Below, piece by piece: positions 36,763 to 51,890 of a stretch of DNA of 64,000 nt. This DNA comes from Acarospora socialis (Eukaryota; Ascomycota; Lecanoromycetes; Acarosporales; Acarosporaceae): the NCBI GenBank assembly GCA_025617375.2, contig JAMYGW020000001.1, positions 992,001 through 1,056,000 of the forward strand, given 5' to 3'. The notes under the pieces are model-generated. The model saw only the letters and a list, made by a program, of their open reading frames with translations, was not told the origin of the DNA and ran no database searches. Within the stretch, counting starts at the first letter, position 1; the number at the start of each line of letters is the position of its first letter. Position numbers and translations under genes: made by a program.

Positions 36763-39700
36763 GTATATATCACTTTCTGTTTTGTTTTACTTCATATTGA
36801 TATTGTACAGAGTCTAACAAAAAAAAACATACTGATAAGAGTACTGAAAAGAAGATCAACTATGTGCACATCATTAAACAAAAACAAAAATTTAACAATA
36901 TAAAGCTTTCAGAGCTGTTCAGAAACTCTGTAGACACTCATTAATATTTTGTAAAGATGAATAATGTTATTACAGATTAATTCACTGATAAGAAAAATGA
37001 TACTGAGTCTGAATTGTTGCAGAGATAAAACTATACAGCTTATACAGCTTGAATTTTGTCTAAACAGCATTGTAAAGCTCTAAATACTATCTGTAGTTAG
37101 TTATTTACAGTTAAATAAAGTGTAATTGATACTGTTCAGTGCATTTTACAATCATATATAATTATAACTATAATGAATTTCTTGTCAGCAGAACATTCAA
37201 ATACATCATATATATTGTTTAAGTTAACTGCAGTCAACATAAATCAAAACAGTAATGAATTTATGTGTACAAAGTAGTTAAATATCACTACAAACTCTTA
37301 TCAATCTAAATCAAATAGCAGTAATTCATACAGAGTCAAAAGAACTATAAATAATGTAATCTTACATTAATCAATATCTCAGAATACACAATATTGACTG
37401 TAATGATCTGTTTAACAAATACAAACAACACTGAAAATCTGAACACATCTGTCACTCTTGAAAGTATTATATACAGCTGTTCATAACTGAAATATGATGT
37501 TCACAAATTCACATTAACAGTGTTCAATAACTGACTCTGAAACTTATTCACAGTCATAGCAAAGCACAAACAGATAGAAAACTGCTTGCATATCAAAATT
37601 CAAAGATAATTTTCTTTTTTACTGATCAGTTTGACTTTGAAAAGAATTCATAACTGTTTGCAAAAGACATCATTCAAAATACAGTTCTCAATACAGTTTT
37701 AATGCAAACAGATTATAATCATGTAAATATCATTGCAAAGACTCTTCTTAAGATGCAGATTTCATAGAAGAATGATAAAAGTTTCAATTTTTAGATATAG
37801 CTCTGCAGAAGACAACTCAGATGAAGTCAGACTCTATAAGAACTTTGTAAAAAGTTGATAAGTATCATTATTTTCATTGACATCAGCTATATTCACAAAA
37901 TTAAAAATATACTATTCACTTTGTATGTTTTGCAGAATAAGTCTGTTCAGCTTATCAGCTGTATTATTGTGAAAAGTTAAAATTACTTGTGAACAAAAAA
38001 AGTCAGAAGTCTGATGAATCTGTTGAAGATTAAAAAAAAAAAAGACATGATTGCAGAAAGTCTGTATGAAACTGAAACAATGTGTGATCTGTGATGAAAG
38101 AGATATTTATTTATGATACTGAGATTTGTAAAACATATCAGCAATTCAGACAGCAAAGACTTCATTAACTGATTTTGAAAATATTCACATATTCTTGTAC
38201 AGACTCAATATGTGTATCTGTGATTACAGTATGAATCACTGCACACTTGTATCAATTTATGCTGCACAATTCTTCTTTAAAACAATTAACAATGTCTGTG
38301 CAAAGTCTTCATCAAGAACTGTTGAGATATTCTCAAAGAAACTTTAATTCTAACACATATTGATCAGACTGAAATTAACTGCAGTAAAGTTGTACTTGTG
38401 CTGCATAGAAATCTCATCTTAAATAATCAAAGCTGTATGAATAAGAAGACTGATCAGTGCATTTGTATAAGTAATTTTACAGATAATTGTTGCAGTACAG
38501 ATTAGAGAAATCTTAAAACAAAAGTGCAATATCTGATCATCAAAAAGTAACAGAGTTACAATATCTGATGATGCAACATACAGAATAATTTTTTTCTGTG
38601 TACAAAAGTGATGACATAAATATCAATACAAAATAATCTTCTCAGTGTCTGCAGAACTCTGTACAAAAAAATAAGCTGTATTTACATTTTGTGCAATTGC
38701 AAACAGAATGATATCAAAGCAGTGACACTGATTTGAATTCAGTTGTTGTATCATTTTATTTTATAACTAAATTTCAAGAACTGAATCATAATTCAACTCA
38801 GCAGTAATCAGAAAGTTATGCTGTGATTAACTTCAGTTCAATACTGACTGAGACAATGCAAAGTTCAAAAGTGACTAATCACAGTCTGCAAAACTCTGCA
38901 CAATCAGATACAGCTTATAATTTAAATATGAATTCTTAAAATCAACAGAAACATGTAAGAACAATTTAATGTATCTGCATAAATCATTACACAAATGAGT
39001 GTAAAACTACTTTTATAACTGTGCAGACTTCTCTATATTATCATTAAGAAAAGTAAACACAAACAGAATCTGTAGAGTTGATTCAGAAGAGAATGTAACT
39101 ACTTTAATAAAATAACTGATTTATTCATCATCATTTTTCAACAATTCTTGAGCAGTATAAACTGCACAAAAGCTAAAATAAATTTGATCATCAACTGTAC
39201 AAAGATGTTCAAAACTTTACAAACTTCATACAACAGTGAGCAGAAGTTGCAAGAAGAACTTTTCACTTATATTGAGATTAAGATGATACATACAGTCAAT
39301 GACAAATCTGCACTGTCAAGATGTTCAGTGATAATTATTTTTTAAATTATAATACACATAATATACAGAAAACTTCTGATACAGATATGTATAATCATCA
39401 TTATGTAGTTAATTATATCAAAAAAAAACTAACAGAGTAATATCAAATTCATTTATAGCAGTCTGAAGATCTTATAAACTTACTTCATTATCAAAGTATA
39501 CTGTCTGCTCATCAGACAGATGTATAATTAATTGAGTTATCAGTGAATTTTCACAATGACTTTCAAAGTTGAACAAACATTATACAGCTTGAGTAAATTC
39601 AATGTATTAATTATTCAAATGCTGTGCAATCTCATTTTTACTGTTTTGTAACTGAGCTGTTGTTTAATCATCACTCTTATAGATGTACTTGTAAATATAC

Positions 39701-40969
39701 TTAATGATCTGTTCAGAATCACATATCTTTACATTGATATGTGTATAATAATGATGAATAAAATATAAATTGTACAGCACAACTCAACAATTATTCATAA
39801 TCACATTCTGTTCATTGATCTTCTTAATTTAAATGTAATTATCTGCACAGCATTAATACAATGAATATTCATTACTTTTAATTAATGTCTCATTCTGATA
39901 AAACTTCAGAAATCACTTTAAACAGATTTGTTTAGAATCAAATTTGAATTCAATTATGCATAAAGTGTTTGAATTCTATTCATCACATAATTCATAAATC
40001 AACTAAAACTGTACAATCTCAATCAGAATACTATTTTAATTCAGTTCAGATTCAAACAGTTCTGTATGAATAATTTTATTAATATAACTCTGTTCAAGAA
40101 AGTTATCATTTTGATGCAAGAAGAGTAGATTATGCATATGTGACAAACTCTGTTTTTGATACTCAATGATTTATACACAGTTAAGATACTGATCAAACAT
40201 CATACAAAGTTTCTCAATCAGAGTCTTTCTCTTTAAGTAAAACACTCACATCACTATGTTCAGATGATTCTCAGTCTGCTGCAGAAATTTCAAGATTTAT
40301 TGTATGTTTGATCAGACAGAATTAATGATAAAGATAATGAACAGACTTGATTTGTCAAAGTGTTGAACAATTATCATGAAGTTTTAAAACAGCTGTTACA
40401 TGTGCTGATCATTTTCTGTATAGCTTGATGATAGTATTATATGATGTTTAACAGTTTCAATATTAAGATCATCATTTAATAAAACATCTACAACATCATT
40501 GTACAGATCTGTGCAGAAGACATTCTGATGATGATGAAGATAGTTTAGTTTGAATTGATTTATAATTGCATATACATTACATACATACTGCTGCAAAAGC
40601 TGATTCATGTGCAAAATGATGAAAAACTCATCAGTATGACTGTGTAAATAATAATGAAATCATAATCACTGACTGTAATACTTTTGTATATGTTGTTCAT
40701 TCTTATTATAAAGTTATAAACTTCATGTTCAGTTTAATTGTTCAGTAGAAAAGAGCAGAACATAGTAAAGTGATATGTATGCAGTATTGCTGTGTTTAAT
40801 TTGATGAAAGTGTGACTCTGAATCATTCTGTCACTGTTTGATAATGATAATATTGTGAAAGTCAAATTCATTGTATTCATCTAAGAAAAAGACAGCAATC
40901 TCATTGCTGATTGACAGATTGTAACAATGTTAATTTAATTTTAATTCAACTATAAAATGTATCTGTGAA
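36763..40969 (-). pseudogene. Helitron Rep (HUH) and PIF1-like helicase, broken
   Basis: Read on the minus strand. At 40396-40614 the frame QLLQQYVCNVYAIINQFKLN..LYNDVVDVL matches the helitron-like N-terminal domain. At about 40129-40143 lies the HUH motif SHMHNLLFL (family form PHAHLLLFL). At 39666-39712 lies the two-tyrosine motif IKYIYKYIYKSDD, and just beyond it are counterparts of the conserved HLPGQQTVYF block. The helicase starts near 38750 with LNSNQCHCFDIILFAIAQ. The Walker A counterpart lies near 38625-38665 (FFVQSSADTEK; family form FFVDGPGGTGK). Many stops interrupt all frames. The N-terminal part lies beyond hAT-2 and the C-terminal part beyond hAT-1. Confidence 0.85.
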
Positions 40970-42185
40970 CTGATTACTAGAGTAACTGCTGAGTCAAATT
41001 AACTCTGACTGACCTGAATTAAGCTTTTGAGTTGAGTTGAGCTGAGTTGAGTTTTTGAGCTCAAAGATTCAGATCAGATTTGATTTAAAAGTCTGATCTG
41101 ACTTGAACATTTAATCTGAGTTTTAATGATTATGATTATAATTAATAAGTGAACTCATGAGCTAGAGTTCAAGAATTTAGATTGAAAGAGTGTGATACAT
41201 GAGTGTTATAAGTGAGTATTATAATCATAGAAGTTACTTATGAGATTTCACAGTAAAAGAACTGCTGAGTACATCTGAAGTATTTTTGAGAAGTATAACA
41301 TTGAATGTTGATTTAAAATAATTGATAAATGTTTTCATTCTTTCTCATTAATCAGCAAAGTTTTCTTTCTTTAGATGTGCAGCAATGTCTGAGATAAATA
41401 TATTGATTTTGTCAGTCTGTTTCTTCTTTTTCTTCTTGTTAAGTTAAGATGATATGAATATATCAGTTTCATCAATCTGTTTTTTCTTCTTCTTTTTGTC
41501 AGATTGAGATGATGAGTTTAATGTATTGATAAAGTGAATTCTCTTATAAATAGATGTGTTTAATGTTGTGTTAAATGAGTTTGATGCTTGCAATTTTACT
41601 ACATTTACAAAAATAATTTTAACATTTTTTCTGCACTATTCTGATGATGTATTTTTAGAATGAAAGTTAATATCTTATCTTTTCATAATTAATTTCACTT
41701 ACATAACAACTGATTAAGCTCTTTAAGATATATTTAAGTGACATTTGATGACTTTCTTCAATCTCTTGATCTGATAATATTATATTGTTGTGTTATAAAA
41801 GAAATACAAGTATGTTGATGACTGTATGATAGTTTGAAAAAAGAATTTATGAAAAACTGAAGATTCAGAAAGAAAAGATCAGAGATTTTGTGAAAGTGAA
41901 AAAGTAAATTTGATTAAGTACTCATAGTACAGATTTGTTTACATGAATGTTGTTGTTTGTTGTGAGTGAATCTGTAAATAATTTCAATACAAATTACACA
42001 ATTATTCAGAAATTTTATCTTATGATCATTCTATCTTAGACAATTACAAATATACTTGATTTTAAAACACATAATATACTGTTTGTAAAGTGTAGTAAAA
42101 GAGATCACATTAGTATCAATTTCATTTTCTAATATAGACATTATAAAAGTAGAGAAACTAACATTCAAGTTATGTATTTAGCATT

Positions 42186-42326
42186 ATGACATTAAAACAA
42201 AAACTAAAGTCAAAAAAGAAAGTCAAGCTGATAACAGAGATGACTGAAGAAATTAAGAAGAAATTTTTGATGAAAACTGTCTTTGAAAAAAAGATAAAAA
42301 TATATAATGCAGAGATAACATCATAA
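42186..42326 (+). CDS. 46-aa basic peptide frame, hAT-2 copy
   Basis: The same length and reading as the frame at 35758-35898 (MTLKQKLKSKKKVKLITEMT at the start). It remains open although the surrounding DNA is heavily mutated. Function unknown. Confidence 0.3.
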   Translation: MTLKQKLKSKKKVKLITEMTEEIKKKFLMKTVFEKKIKIYNAEITS

Positions 42327-42780
42327 TTAAAGAGCAAAGAAGCTGCAGTTAAACATAATATTTTTTAAAAAGATGATTGAATTCTTAATAATTCTTTTTC
42401 ATTTAAATCAATTGCTACAAGAAAAGAATCTAGTGAGTTACATAGTTTTTACAATCATATTATATTATAACATTCAATTTTAACACTTTCTAACAAGATT
42501 CTACTATATAGCAGCAACAATGTTGATAAGAGCTGCATTCTTTTAAAATTAATTAAACAGCATTCTTTCTTCTGATCAGAGAAATAATCATTTAGTATAA
42601 TTAAAATTTAAAATGACATCAATCAGCAATTACAAGTCTGCAGAAGACAAGTGAAGCATTTTTTTGTACTTATTTTGAAAGTATAAATTTTCACATATCA
42701 AAATCTCTCTTCTATGACTTATATATTATATAGATGTGAAGTTACATAAGAAAAAGAATCTGATTATGACAGTAGAGTTG

Positions 42781-43096
42781 TGTTATGTTTTAACTGAGAT
42801 TTCTTGATTATAGAACTAGAATTTGTGTTCTTTGATATAAAGATTCAAAGATTCTAGATAAACAGTAGCTTTGTATTGTATAACTAGATGAGTTGAACAC
42901 AATTGTTTTCATAAAAGAATTGATTCTTCTATATAGAAACAGACACACTGACACACTCAGTATTTCAGTGTTCTGATGTGTTTCTGACACATGTTTATAA
43001 GAAAATGTTTGATGTTCTGTTGTTTCATGTTTGAGATTATGTTTACTCAGATGTATCTTTTGTTTCACTATTTCTTGTTAAAGTATGATTGTAACA
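42781..43096 (-). repeat. 3' LTR of LTR-3
   Basis: 316 bp, the same length as 54695-55010. The AGTTG duplication lies just outside. Confidence 0.9.
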
Positions 43097-46051
43097 TCAT
43101 CTTTTCTCTTCTAGATATTAGTTCTCTAGAGTCTATTTAAGTGAAAGTATATATCAATACTTCACTTATCATCTTCTGATGATGCATCTGAAATTTAAAA
43201 ATTATCTTTGTCTCACTGATACTATATTTCACAAAGAGAATTCTGTATCTATTTCATGTGATTATTGTCTGAACATCAGTTTTTTCTGCATTATGATGTC
43301 TTTTAATTTCTTGATACTGTCTGATCTGTCTTGATCTGCAAAATATGTCAAATATATGTGTTAAGATCATTTCTGTGTCAGTTTTTCTCTTGATTTCTTA
43401 AAGTTTGTCTGTTTGAAAACTGAAAATGAGCTCTCTCAGACTCTCAATGAGCAACTCTTCACACTTTTAACAAAAATTGCTAGATTGCAGAAAACTCTAA
43501 AACAGTCTGAAGCTCAAATTGATACAAAAGCAAAGTGTCTTGCTGAAGAGCTTGTAGATGATAATGATGAGATAGAGAATGAAAATTCTCAATTATTATC
43601 ATAATTTATCAACACAATATCTTCATCTTTCTGAGCTAATCTTGATCTCTTTTCTCAAAACATTAAAGTGTTCTCACACAGTTCTTGAGATTCTCTCTAG
43701 ATTCTTATGTGTTATCTGAGATATTGTAATCTTTTCATTTTATGAAATAATGAACTTCTTTACTAATCATTCTCTTTTTTAGAATGTTCTCAACTTCATA
43801 TTCTTTGTTGAGTTTGACAGATGTTTCATTGATTTAAAGTGATATGAACTGATTGCAGTGCTGTAACATGAATGCATGAAATATCAGGTGTATTCTCATT
43901 TTCTTGAGTAAGTTTAATTCATAGTTTAATCTCTTGATGTTTTGTATAATTTTGAATGATTCAATGCTTTTGTTTCTCAGCTTTTTGCTTTTTTCTTTGA
44001 TTTGTAGATTGTCTGTTCTCAGATATATTCTTTTTTCTTTTTTGAATGATCTTGTCTTTGTCATTTGTTTCATTTGCTGTTCAATTCATTTCATTAGATC
44101 TTGATGCAGTTTCTTCATCTGAGTGATATTCAAAATTACTTTTTGACTTTGTGATTCATGCTCTCTGAGATCTTGTTATATCTCTGAATTGTAGTTATAA
44201 TTCATATAGAAAGATGTTTCTCTCATGATTTTGTTTCTTGCATTGTTGTACACAAACTGTGCTGTTGACAACAGTCATACTCAGTCATTCTGATTCTTGT
44301 TGACATAGTGTTTTAAGTATGTTTCTATCATCTGATTTATTTATTTGCTTTGTTTATTCATCTGTAAGTAATATGTCATCAATATCTTGTGCTTTATTCT
44401 GAGTTCTGCTGTGAGTGTTTCTCAAAACTTGCTTGTAAACAGCTTGTCTCTATTGATGATAAATTTCTTCAGTAGTCTGTGATTGCTAATCAATTCTTGT
44501 AGTATGATGTACATCAATACTGATGCTGTTGTGATTTTCTTGAATGAAATGAACATTGTGTACTTGATTAATCTGTTCACTATGATTAGTATGCTGTTGA
44601 ATCTTATTTTTCATGTCAAATTCTTGAACAGTGATAGCTTCATAATGAAGTTCATAGTAACTGACTTTCATGGTGCTTCTGATGTATTTAGTTGTGTTAT
44701 TTTGTTGTATCATTTGTTTTAATTGACTCTGTTTCTTTGACATGAATTGCATACAGCAATTATTTTGATGACTTAATTTCTAAAATTGTTAATGTTGTGT
44801 CTTCTCTGCATTAGATCTTCAGTGTGTTTAATTTTTAGATGTTCTCTGACTCTGTCATAGTGACACATCTCTATAAGTTTTTTATTCATCAAGAGAGCTT
44901 GCTTCATCTTGTACATTGCTGCTAAGTTCTTTGTAAGAATTTCATTACTGTCTTTGCTCAGAATTTCAGTGTGTACTGTCTGTATATTTTCATGATTGAG
45001 TTATCTACTCAAGATATCTGCTTCATCATTCTCATTATTCTTCTTGTAATGAATTTAAAATTCATAATCTGTCAACTGTTCTGCTCAACAAATCTGTTGT
45101 TGATTGAGTTACTTTGTCATTGCAAAGTTTCTCAGATTCTTGTGATCTGTATAGATTTAAATTGATTTACTCATTTCTGCAAGATAAGATCTTCAGTTTT
45201 GCAATGTCTTTACTATTGCAAGAAGTTTCTTGTTGTGAATCTCATATCTTTTCTTGAGTTCTGACAACTTTTTAAATTGATACACTATGAATTTTTGTTG
45301 TTTCTTCTCAATCTGATATAAATATGTCTTTATTGTGAAATCTGAAGCATCAGTTTTCAGTATTTTCTTGCATACTGAATTGAGTATTCTCAGATGTGTC
45401 ATTTCACTAAGATTTTTCTTTAATATGTAGAATGCATTCTTCTGCTCTTGATTTCAATGCTATTTTTTGCTTTTGTGTGTCAAATGCATTAGTGATTTCA
45501 CAATTCTTGCATAGTCTGATACAAACTTTCAATAATAGTTCATTAATTCTAGAAAGATCTGTACTTTCTTGATTCTTTTTGATGTTAATCAGTTTCTGAC
45601 TGCTTTTGTTTTCTTTGAATTCTTCTTGATTTGTTCAGATCAAATCACATAGTCTAGAAACTCAATTTTCTTGATCTCAAATCTGCTTTTTGACTTTTTC
45701 ACATACAAAGCTTTCTCTTTAAGCTTCACTAATATTCTGTGCACATGCTTGTGATATTTTTCAAGATTTTCTGAGTATATCAGAATATTGTCAAGATATA
45801 TGATCACAAAATCATCAAGATATTCTCTCAATATATCATTGATCAATCTCTGAAAGATGACAGATGCATTTTTTAACTCAAATAACATGACAGTGTACTC
45901 ATAGTGTTCATATTGCATTCAGAATGCTGTTTTTCACTCTTTGTCTTCTTTTATTTTGACTCAATAATAGACATTCTTAAGATCTAAGCTCATGAATTAC
46001 TTAATCTTGTCTAATTGATCTTGCAACTCTTCTATCAACAGTAGAGAATAA

Positions 46052-46402
46052 TGTAACATTCTAATCTGAGATTTCTTGAATATGTAGAGCTAAGAGTTTG
46101 TGCTTATTGATATAATAACTGGTCTGAAACAGTTCTGGTCTTTAACTTTTAGATTGTTATTTAAGTTGAACATGATTGTTTTCATAAGAGAAATGATTCT
46201 ACTATATAGTGAGTCTGCTTGCTGATCTCACTGTTGAGCTTGTTGAGATGACTTGCTCATGCAATCTGTCAAGCTTGCTCATCAAGCTCATCATCAAGCA
46301 TGTTAAGATGTCACATGACTGCTGTTTAAACATTTCTTGAATATATGCTTCTTGTGCATATGCATCAGTCTGTTCTAAGTCTGTTCTGACTTAATCATAA
46401 CA
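46052..46402 (-). repeat. 3' LTR of LTR-4
   Basis: 351 bp partner of 51891-52241. Confidence 0.9.
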
Positions 46403-49400
46403 CTATTCTTTTCTTCTCAGGTGCTAGTTCTCTAGAGTTTATACAAGTGAGAATATTCACATTGTTCATCATCAGTGATGATGCTTTCTAAAAATTTCAA
46501 TTGTCTAAGAATTGCAAAGAAAATTCAGATTGATGGTGTGTCTATCTTGTTTTCTTGTGACTATTGTGCTCATTGTGACATCAACTGTTTTGTAATGAAA
46601 TCTTGATCAAAATGCAATAAGTGTACTCATTGTGATCACTCATGTGTCAGTGTGTTGTGAAAGTCTCTCAATAGAACTCATTTTTCATTTCAAAAGAAAA
46701 TAAGTAAAGCAAACAGCAAATTGACAGCCAAGCACACTGAGCTTGCTGCACTCTTCTCAAAAGTCATACATCTTTAAAAAACACTGAATCAGACAAATCA
46801 CTGTGCTTCACAAAAGACTGACTGTCTTGCTGCTGAACTTGATAGTGATAATGATGAGACTGAGAATGAAGATTCTCAAACAATATTGCAACTCATTAAC
46901 TCAATATCATCATTCTTCTGAACTAATATTGACTTTTTTTTTCAAAATGTTGAAGTGTTCTCACACAGTTCTTGAGATTCTTCTTGAGTTTCTAGATATT
47001 TTCTGAGATATCATAATTTTTTTATTTGATGAGATAGTGAGCTTTTTCACTAATCATTCTCTTCTTTAGAATGTTCTTGACTTCATATTCTTTGTTGAGT
47101 TTGACAGATGTTTGAGTGATTTGAAGTAATATGAACTGATTGCAGTGCTGTAGCATGAATGCATGAAATATTGAGTGTATTCTCATTTCTTTGAGTAAGT
47201 CTAGTTCATAGCTTAGTTTCTTGATGTTTCATATAATCTTAAATGATTCAATGTTCTTGTTCTTCAGCTTCTTGCTTTTTCTTTTTGTTTATATATTGTT
47301 TGTTTTTAAATATATCTTTTCTTCTTCTCTGAATGATTTTGTCTCTGTTGTTTGTTCTGTCTGTTATTTGATTTGTTTTATTAGATCTTGATGTAGATTT
47401 TTCATCTGTACAATATTCAAAATCACTTTTTAACTTCATGATTCATGTTCTCTGAGATCTCATCATATCTTTGAGTTGTAGTCATAGTTCACATAGAAAG
47501 ACATTTCTTTCATGATCTCATTTCTTGTGTTGTTGTACACAAACTGTATCATTAATAACAGTTGTACTCAGTTGTTCTGATTCTTGTTGACATAGTGTTT
47601 TAAGTATGTTTTCACTGTCTGATTCATTCATTCACTTTGTCTGTCTGTCTGTGAATAATATACTGTTAACATCTTATGTTTTATTCTGAGTTCTGCTGTA
47701 AGCATTTCTCAAAACTTGCTTGTAAACAGCTTGTTTCTGTCAGTGATAAACTCTTTTGATAGTTCATGATTGCTAATCAATTCTTGTAGTATCATGTATG
47801 TCAATACTGATGCTGTTGCAGTTTCTCTGAATGAAATGAACATTGTGTACTTGATTAATCTGTTCACTATGATCAATATACTGTTGAATTTTATCTTTCA
47901 TGCTGAATCTTTTGATGATGATAACTTCATAATGAAGTTCATAATAACTGACTTTCATGGTGCATCTGATGTGTTCAGTTGTGTTATTTTGTTGTATTGT
48001 CTATTTTGATTGATCTTGTTCTTTTGACATGAATTGCACACAGCAATTATTTTGATAATTCAATTTCTAAAATTGTTAATGTTGCATCTTCTTCACACTA
48101 GATCTTCTGTGCATTTAACTTCTAGATGTTCTCTGATTCTGTTGTAGTGATATATTTTAATGAGTTTTTTGTTTGTTAAGAGAGCTTACTCTATCTTGTA
48201 TGTTGCTGCTAAGTTCTTTGTGAGAATTTTGTTGTTGTCTTTGCTCAGAATTTCAACATATACTGTTTGTACATCTTCATGATCAGATCATCTGCTCAAG
48301 ACATCTGCTTCATTATTCTCATTATTTTTTTTGTAATGAATCTGAAATTTGTAATTTGCTAATTGCTCTGTTCAACAAATCTGTCATTGATTGAGTTGTT
48401 TTGTTGATGCAAAGTTTCTCAAATTCTTGTGATCTGTGTAGATCTGAATTGACTTGCTTGTTTTTGTGAAATAAGATCTTCAGTCTTGCAGTGCTTTCAC
48501 TATCACAAGAAGTTTCTTGTCATAAATCTCATATCTTTTTTTGAGTTCTGATAACTTTCTAAATTGATATGCTATGAGTTTCTGTTGTTTCTTCTTGATC
48601 TGATATAAGTATGTGTTTACTGTGAAATTCAAAGTGTTGATTTTCAATGTCTTCTCACATGCTAAATTGAGTATTCTCAGATGTGCTGTTTCACTAAAAC
48701 TTCTTTTTAACACATGAAATGCATTCTTCTGCTCTTGATCTCAATGCTATTTTTTGCTTTTGTGCATCAAATGTGTCAGTGATTCTGCAATTCTTGTGTA
48801 GTTTGATACAAACTTTCAATAATAGTTCATCAATTCTAGAAAGACCTGTACTTTCTTGATTCATTTTGATGTTGATCAGTTTCTGACTGCTTTTATCTTC
48901 TTTAAATTCTTCTTGATTTATTCAAATCAAATCACATAGTCTAGAAACTTAACTTTCTTGATTTTGAACCTGCTTTTTGACTTTTTCATGTACAAAATTC
49001 TCTTATTGAGCCTTGTCAATACTTTGTGCACATGTTTGCAGTGCTCTTCAAGATCTTCTGAATATATCAGAATATTGTTAAGATATGTGATCACAAAATC
49101 ATTGAGATATTCTCTCAATATGTTGTTGATTAATCTCTGAAAGATAGCTGGGGTGTTTTTCAGCTTAAATGACATAATAATATATTTATAATGTTTATAT
49201 CTTGTTTGAAATGTCATTTTTCACTTTTTATCTTCTTTCATTCTTACTCAATAGTAGACATTCTTAAGATCTAAACTTGTGAATCACTTGATCTTGTCTA
49301 ACTGATCTTGCAACTCTTCTATTAATAGTAGAAAATAACTGTTCTGATGAGTTATTTCATTGAGTTGTCTGTAGTTGACACACAGTTACTTTCTGTCATC

Positions 49401-51890
49401 TTTTTTTGATACAAACAGAATCAAATATTCTGCTGATGACTTCAATAATTTGATGAATTCTCTCTTCAGATTCTCATCAAGATAAGTTTTAACTTTCTTG
49501 AGTTGGTTCTTGCTCATTGAGTATAATGATATTCACTTAGGTTGCTTTCTGTTCAATAGTGATATTTTGTAATTTCATGACTTATGTTTTGATAAGCTCA
49601 TTTCTGGCTGTTTGAAAATCTTGTATGTGTCTTTGATTATACATATCTCTTTTGTAACTCAGTTGATCTTTGAATTTCTTTCATGCAATCAAGACATTTT
49701 TAGTACTGCATTGTATCTGATTGATCTCATAACATCAAACATTATTTCTTGTGAATTTTCAAGAATTGAGACTTTCACACAGATCTTCTCATCAATTCTT
49801 TTGATGACTTCATTAATTATGCATATGTTGAATGAGCAGTGCACTCACTGTATCATCAATTTCAACATATCAACTATTTGTCAACTCATGATGTTACTGT
49901 CTGCTTTAAAATTCATCAATGTGTTAATTTAATGTTCATTGATCATGATCTTGATTCATATTCAATAATCATTGTTTTGTCTTTGAGACATCACTAGCTT
50001 CTTATTCTCTAGTCTCATTAAGAAAGCTTTTCATTTTTTGACTCACTTAATTATTCAGCTTGTCTTCAGAGTTCTTGAAATCATCTGAGTTTTCTTTCAA
50101 TCATAAGATTTGCATACTCTAGACTGTGTCACTTGATGTGTCTTTTTGAGTGTAGTCAGAGTTCATACTGATTGTACTTCATCTGCAACTGACTCTCAAT
50201 GACTTTTACTTTTTGCAGAAATTCAAATAACATATATTCTTCACTGAAAATTCATCTGTCTTCATTCTGTGTGATATATTCTTCAGATAAGTGTATCTCA
50301 ATCTTGTGACTCTTGATTTTTCACACAAGAGATTTTGACATCAATTCTCTCATGACTGTTCATACATTTCTCATTAAATCATTGAATTCTTTGCACATCT
50401 CTGCTTTCTGATTTTGAGTTTTTTGCTTTTTCTTCTGTGTTGTATTGTAATTTGATGTCATTTCTTTCTGAACACTTAGATTTCTTTTGATTTTTGCTTG
50501 ATACTTTCTTGAGAGTCTCATCTCAGCATTGTTCAAACTTTCTTCTGTGAGTGTATTACTATCAAAAAATATTCAAGATTCATTAATCTGAAATTCATGA
50601 TCATCAGTTTCTTCAATGTCATCTTTAAGAGCATTGTCTTCTTTCTTGACATTAAGAACTCTTTTCTTGATAAGAGTAGTTAATTTTCTTTTGTAAATTG
50701 ATCAACTTGTTGCATCATATCTGTTCTTCACATCTTTGTGCAACTTCTGAGAATATTATCTGACTCTGTCTTTTGTGTTCATATGTGCTCAGCACATATT
50801 GTCATAACAGACTGTTCAACTCAGAGTGTCATGCACTACACTTGATTTCTTCATCTTTGTTTCAGTCATTATTGCTGCAACATTCTTTCTTTTCATTCAA
50901 AATCTGTTGCACTCTTGAGCAAGATGTTCAGGTTTTTCACAGTTGTAATACATTCACATTTTGTTTTGCAGTGTTATCTGAGACTTATTGAATTGCTCTG
51001 TCTGACATTCAAACTCTGTTTATCTAGTTTTTTATGACTTTTGACAGCACTTCTTGATCATATTAAGATTCATAAAGTTCATTCTTCTATGTCTTATCAA
51101 TAAAATATATCACTTGATTCATGATCAGAAGCTTTCTTCTTGATCTTTTATCATAGATGACATTCAATATTTTTTGCATTTTATCTGTTGTTCTCACTGA
51201 CAACTGTCAATATTAATACTTAGATTAATCATTCTCTGTAAATTGTCTGATCATTCTGCTTGAGCTATTTTGTCTTTGATGAACTTTCTCAATTCACAAT
51301 AGTATTGATAGATAAGTGCTTCATCATTTCATCTAATAAGTGCTGCTAACTGCTGAAACTCTGTGATGTATACTGTCACTAATTCATTCTGTCACAAAAT
51401 ATGAACTTGTTTTTCTGCTGCTCTTTCTTCATTGATCACTCTGAAGACTTTCTTGAGTTCTTTCTTGAACTTGTTAAAGTTATTGAACATGAACTTCACA
51501 TCAGTATTGCATTCATTGTAACTCTTTTCTAGAAATTTGTGTAGCTTGAGGTCAACTCAATCAAAGACTGCATTCACTAGATAGATTGTTGCAAACAATG
51601 TTTTCTCTTGATCAGTTTGAAACTTTGATTGATTGAATTCAATATATAGATTGAGCTTAGTCACAAAGACTTGCAGCTTTCCTCATTCTTCATCAAAGAT
51701 ATTGAGTATTTAAATCTTTGATGCATTCACAGATAGTTGTATCATCTGAGCTGACATCACTAATTGTGTCATCACTCTATCTGAAGTAAATGATAGAGAT
51801 AAGTTTGCTTGAGCTTGTCTCAAAAATAAGATTGAGATGTTCTTCTGTGTGTCAGACATCATACTTGTTATATTGTAAGAGTGTTCAAAG

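Noticed and set aside
36763-40969. Separate gene-poor element of unknown type
   Set aside because: The minus strand shows HUH, two-tyrosine and helicase landmarks of a Helitron, continuous with the pieces beyond both hATs.
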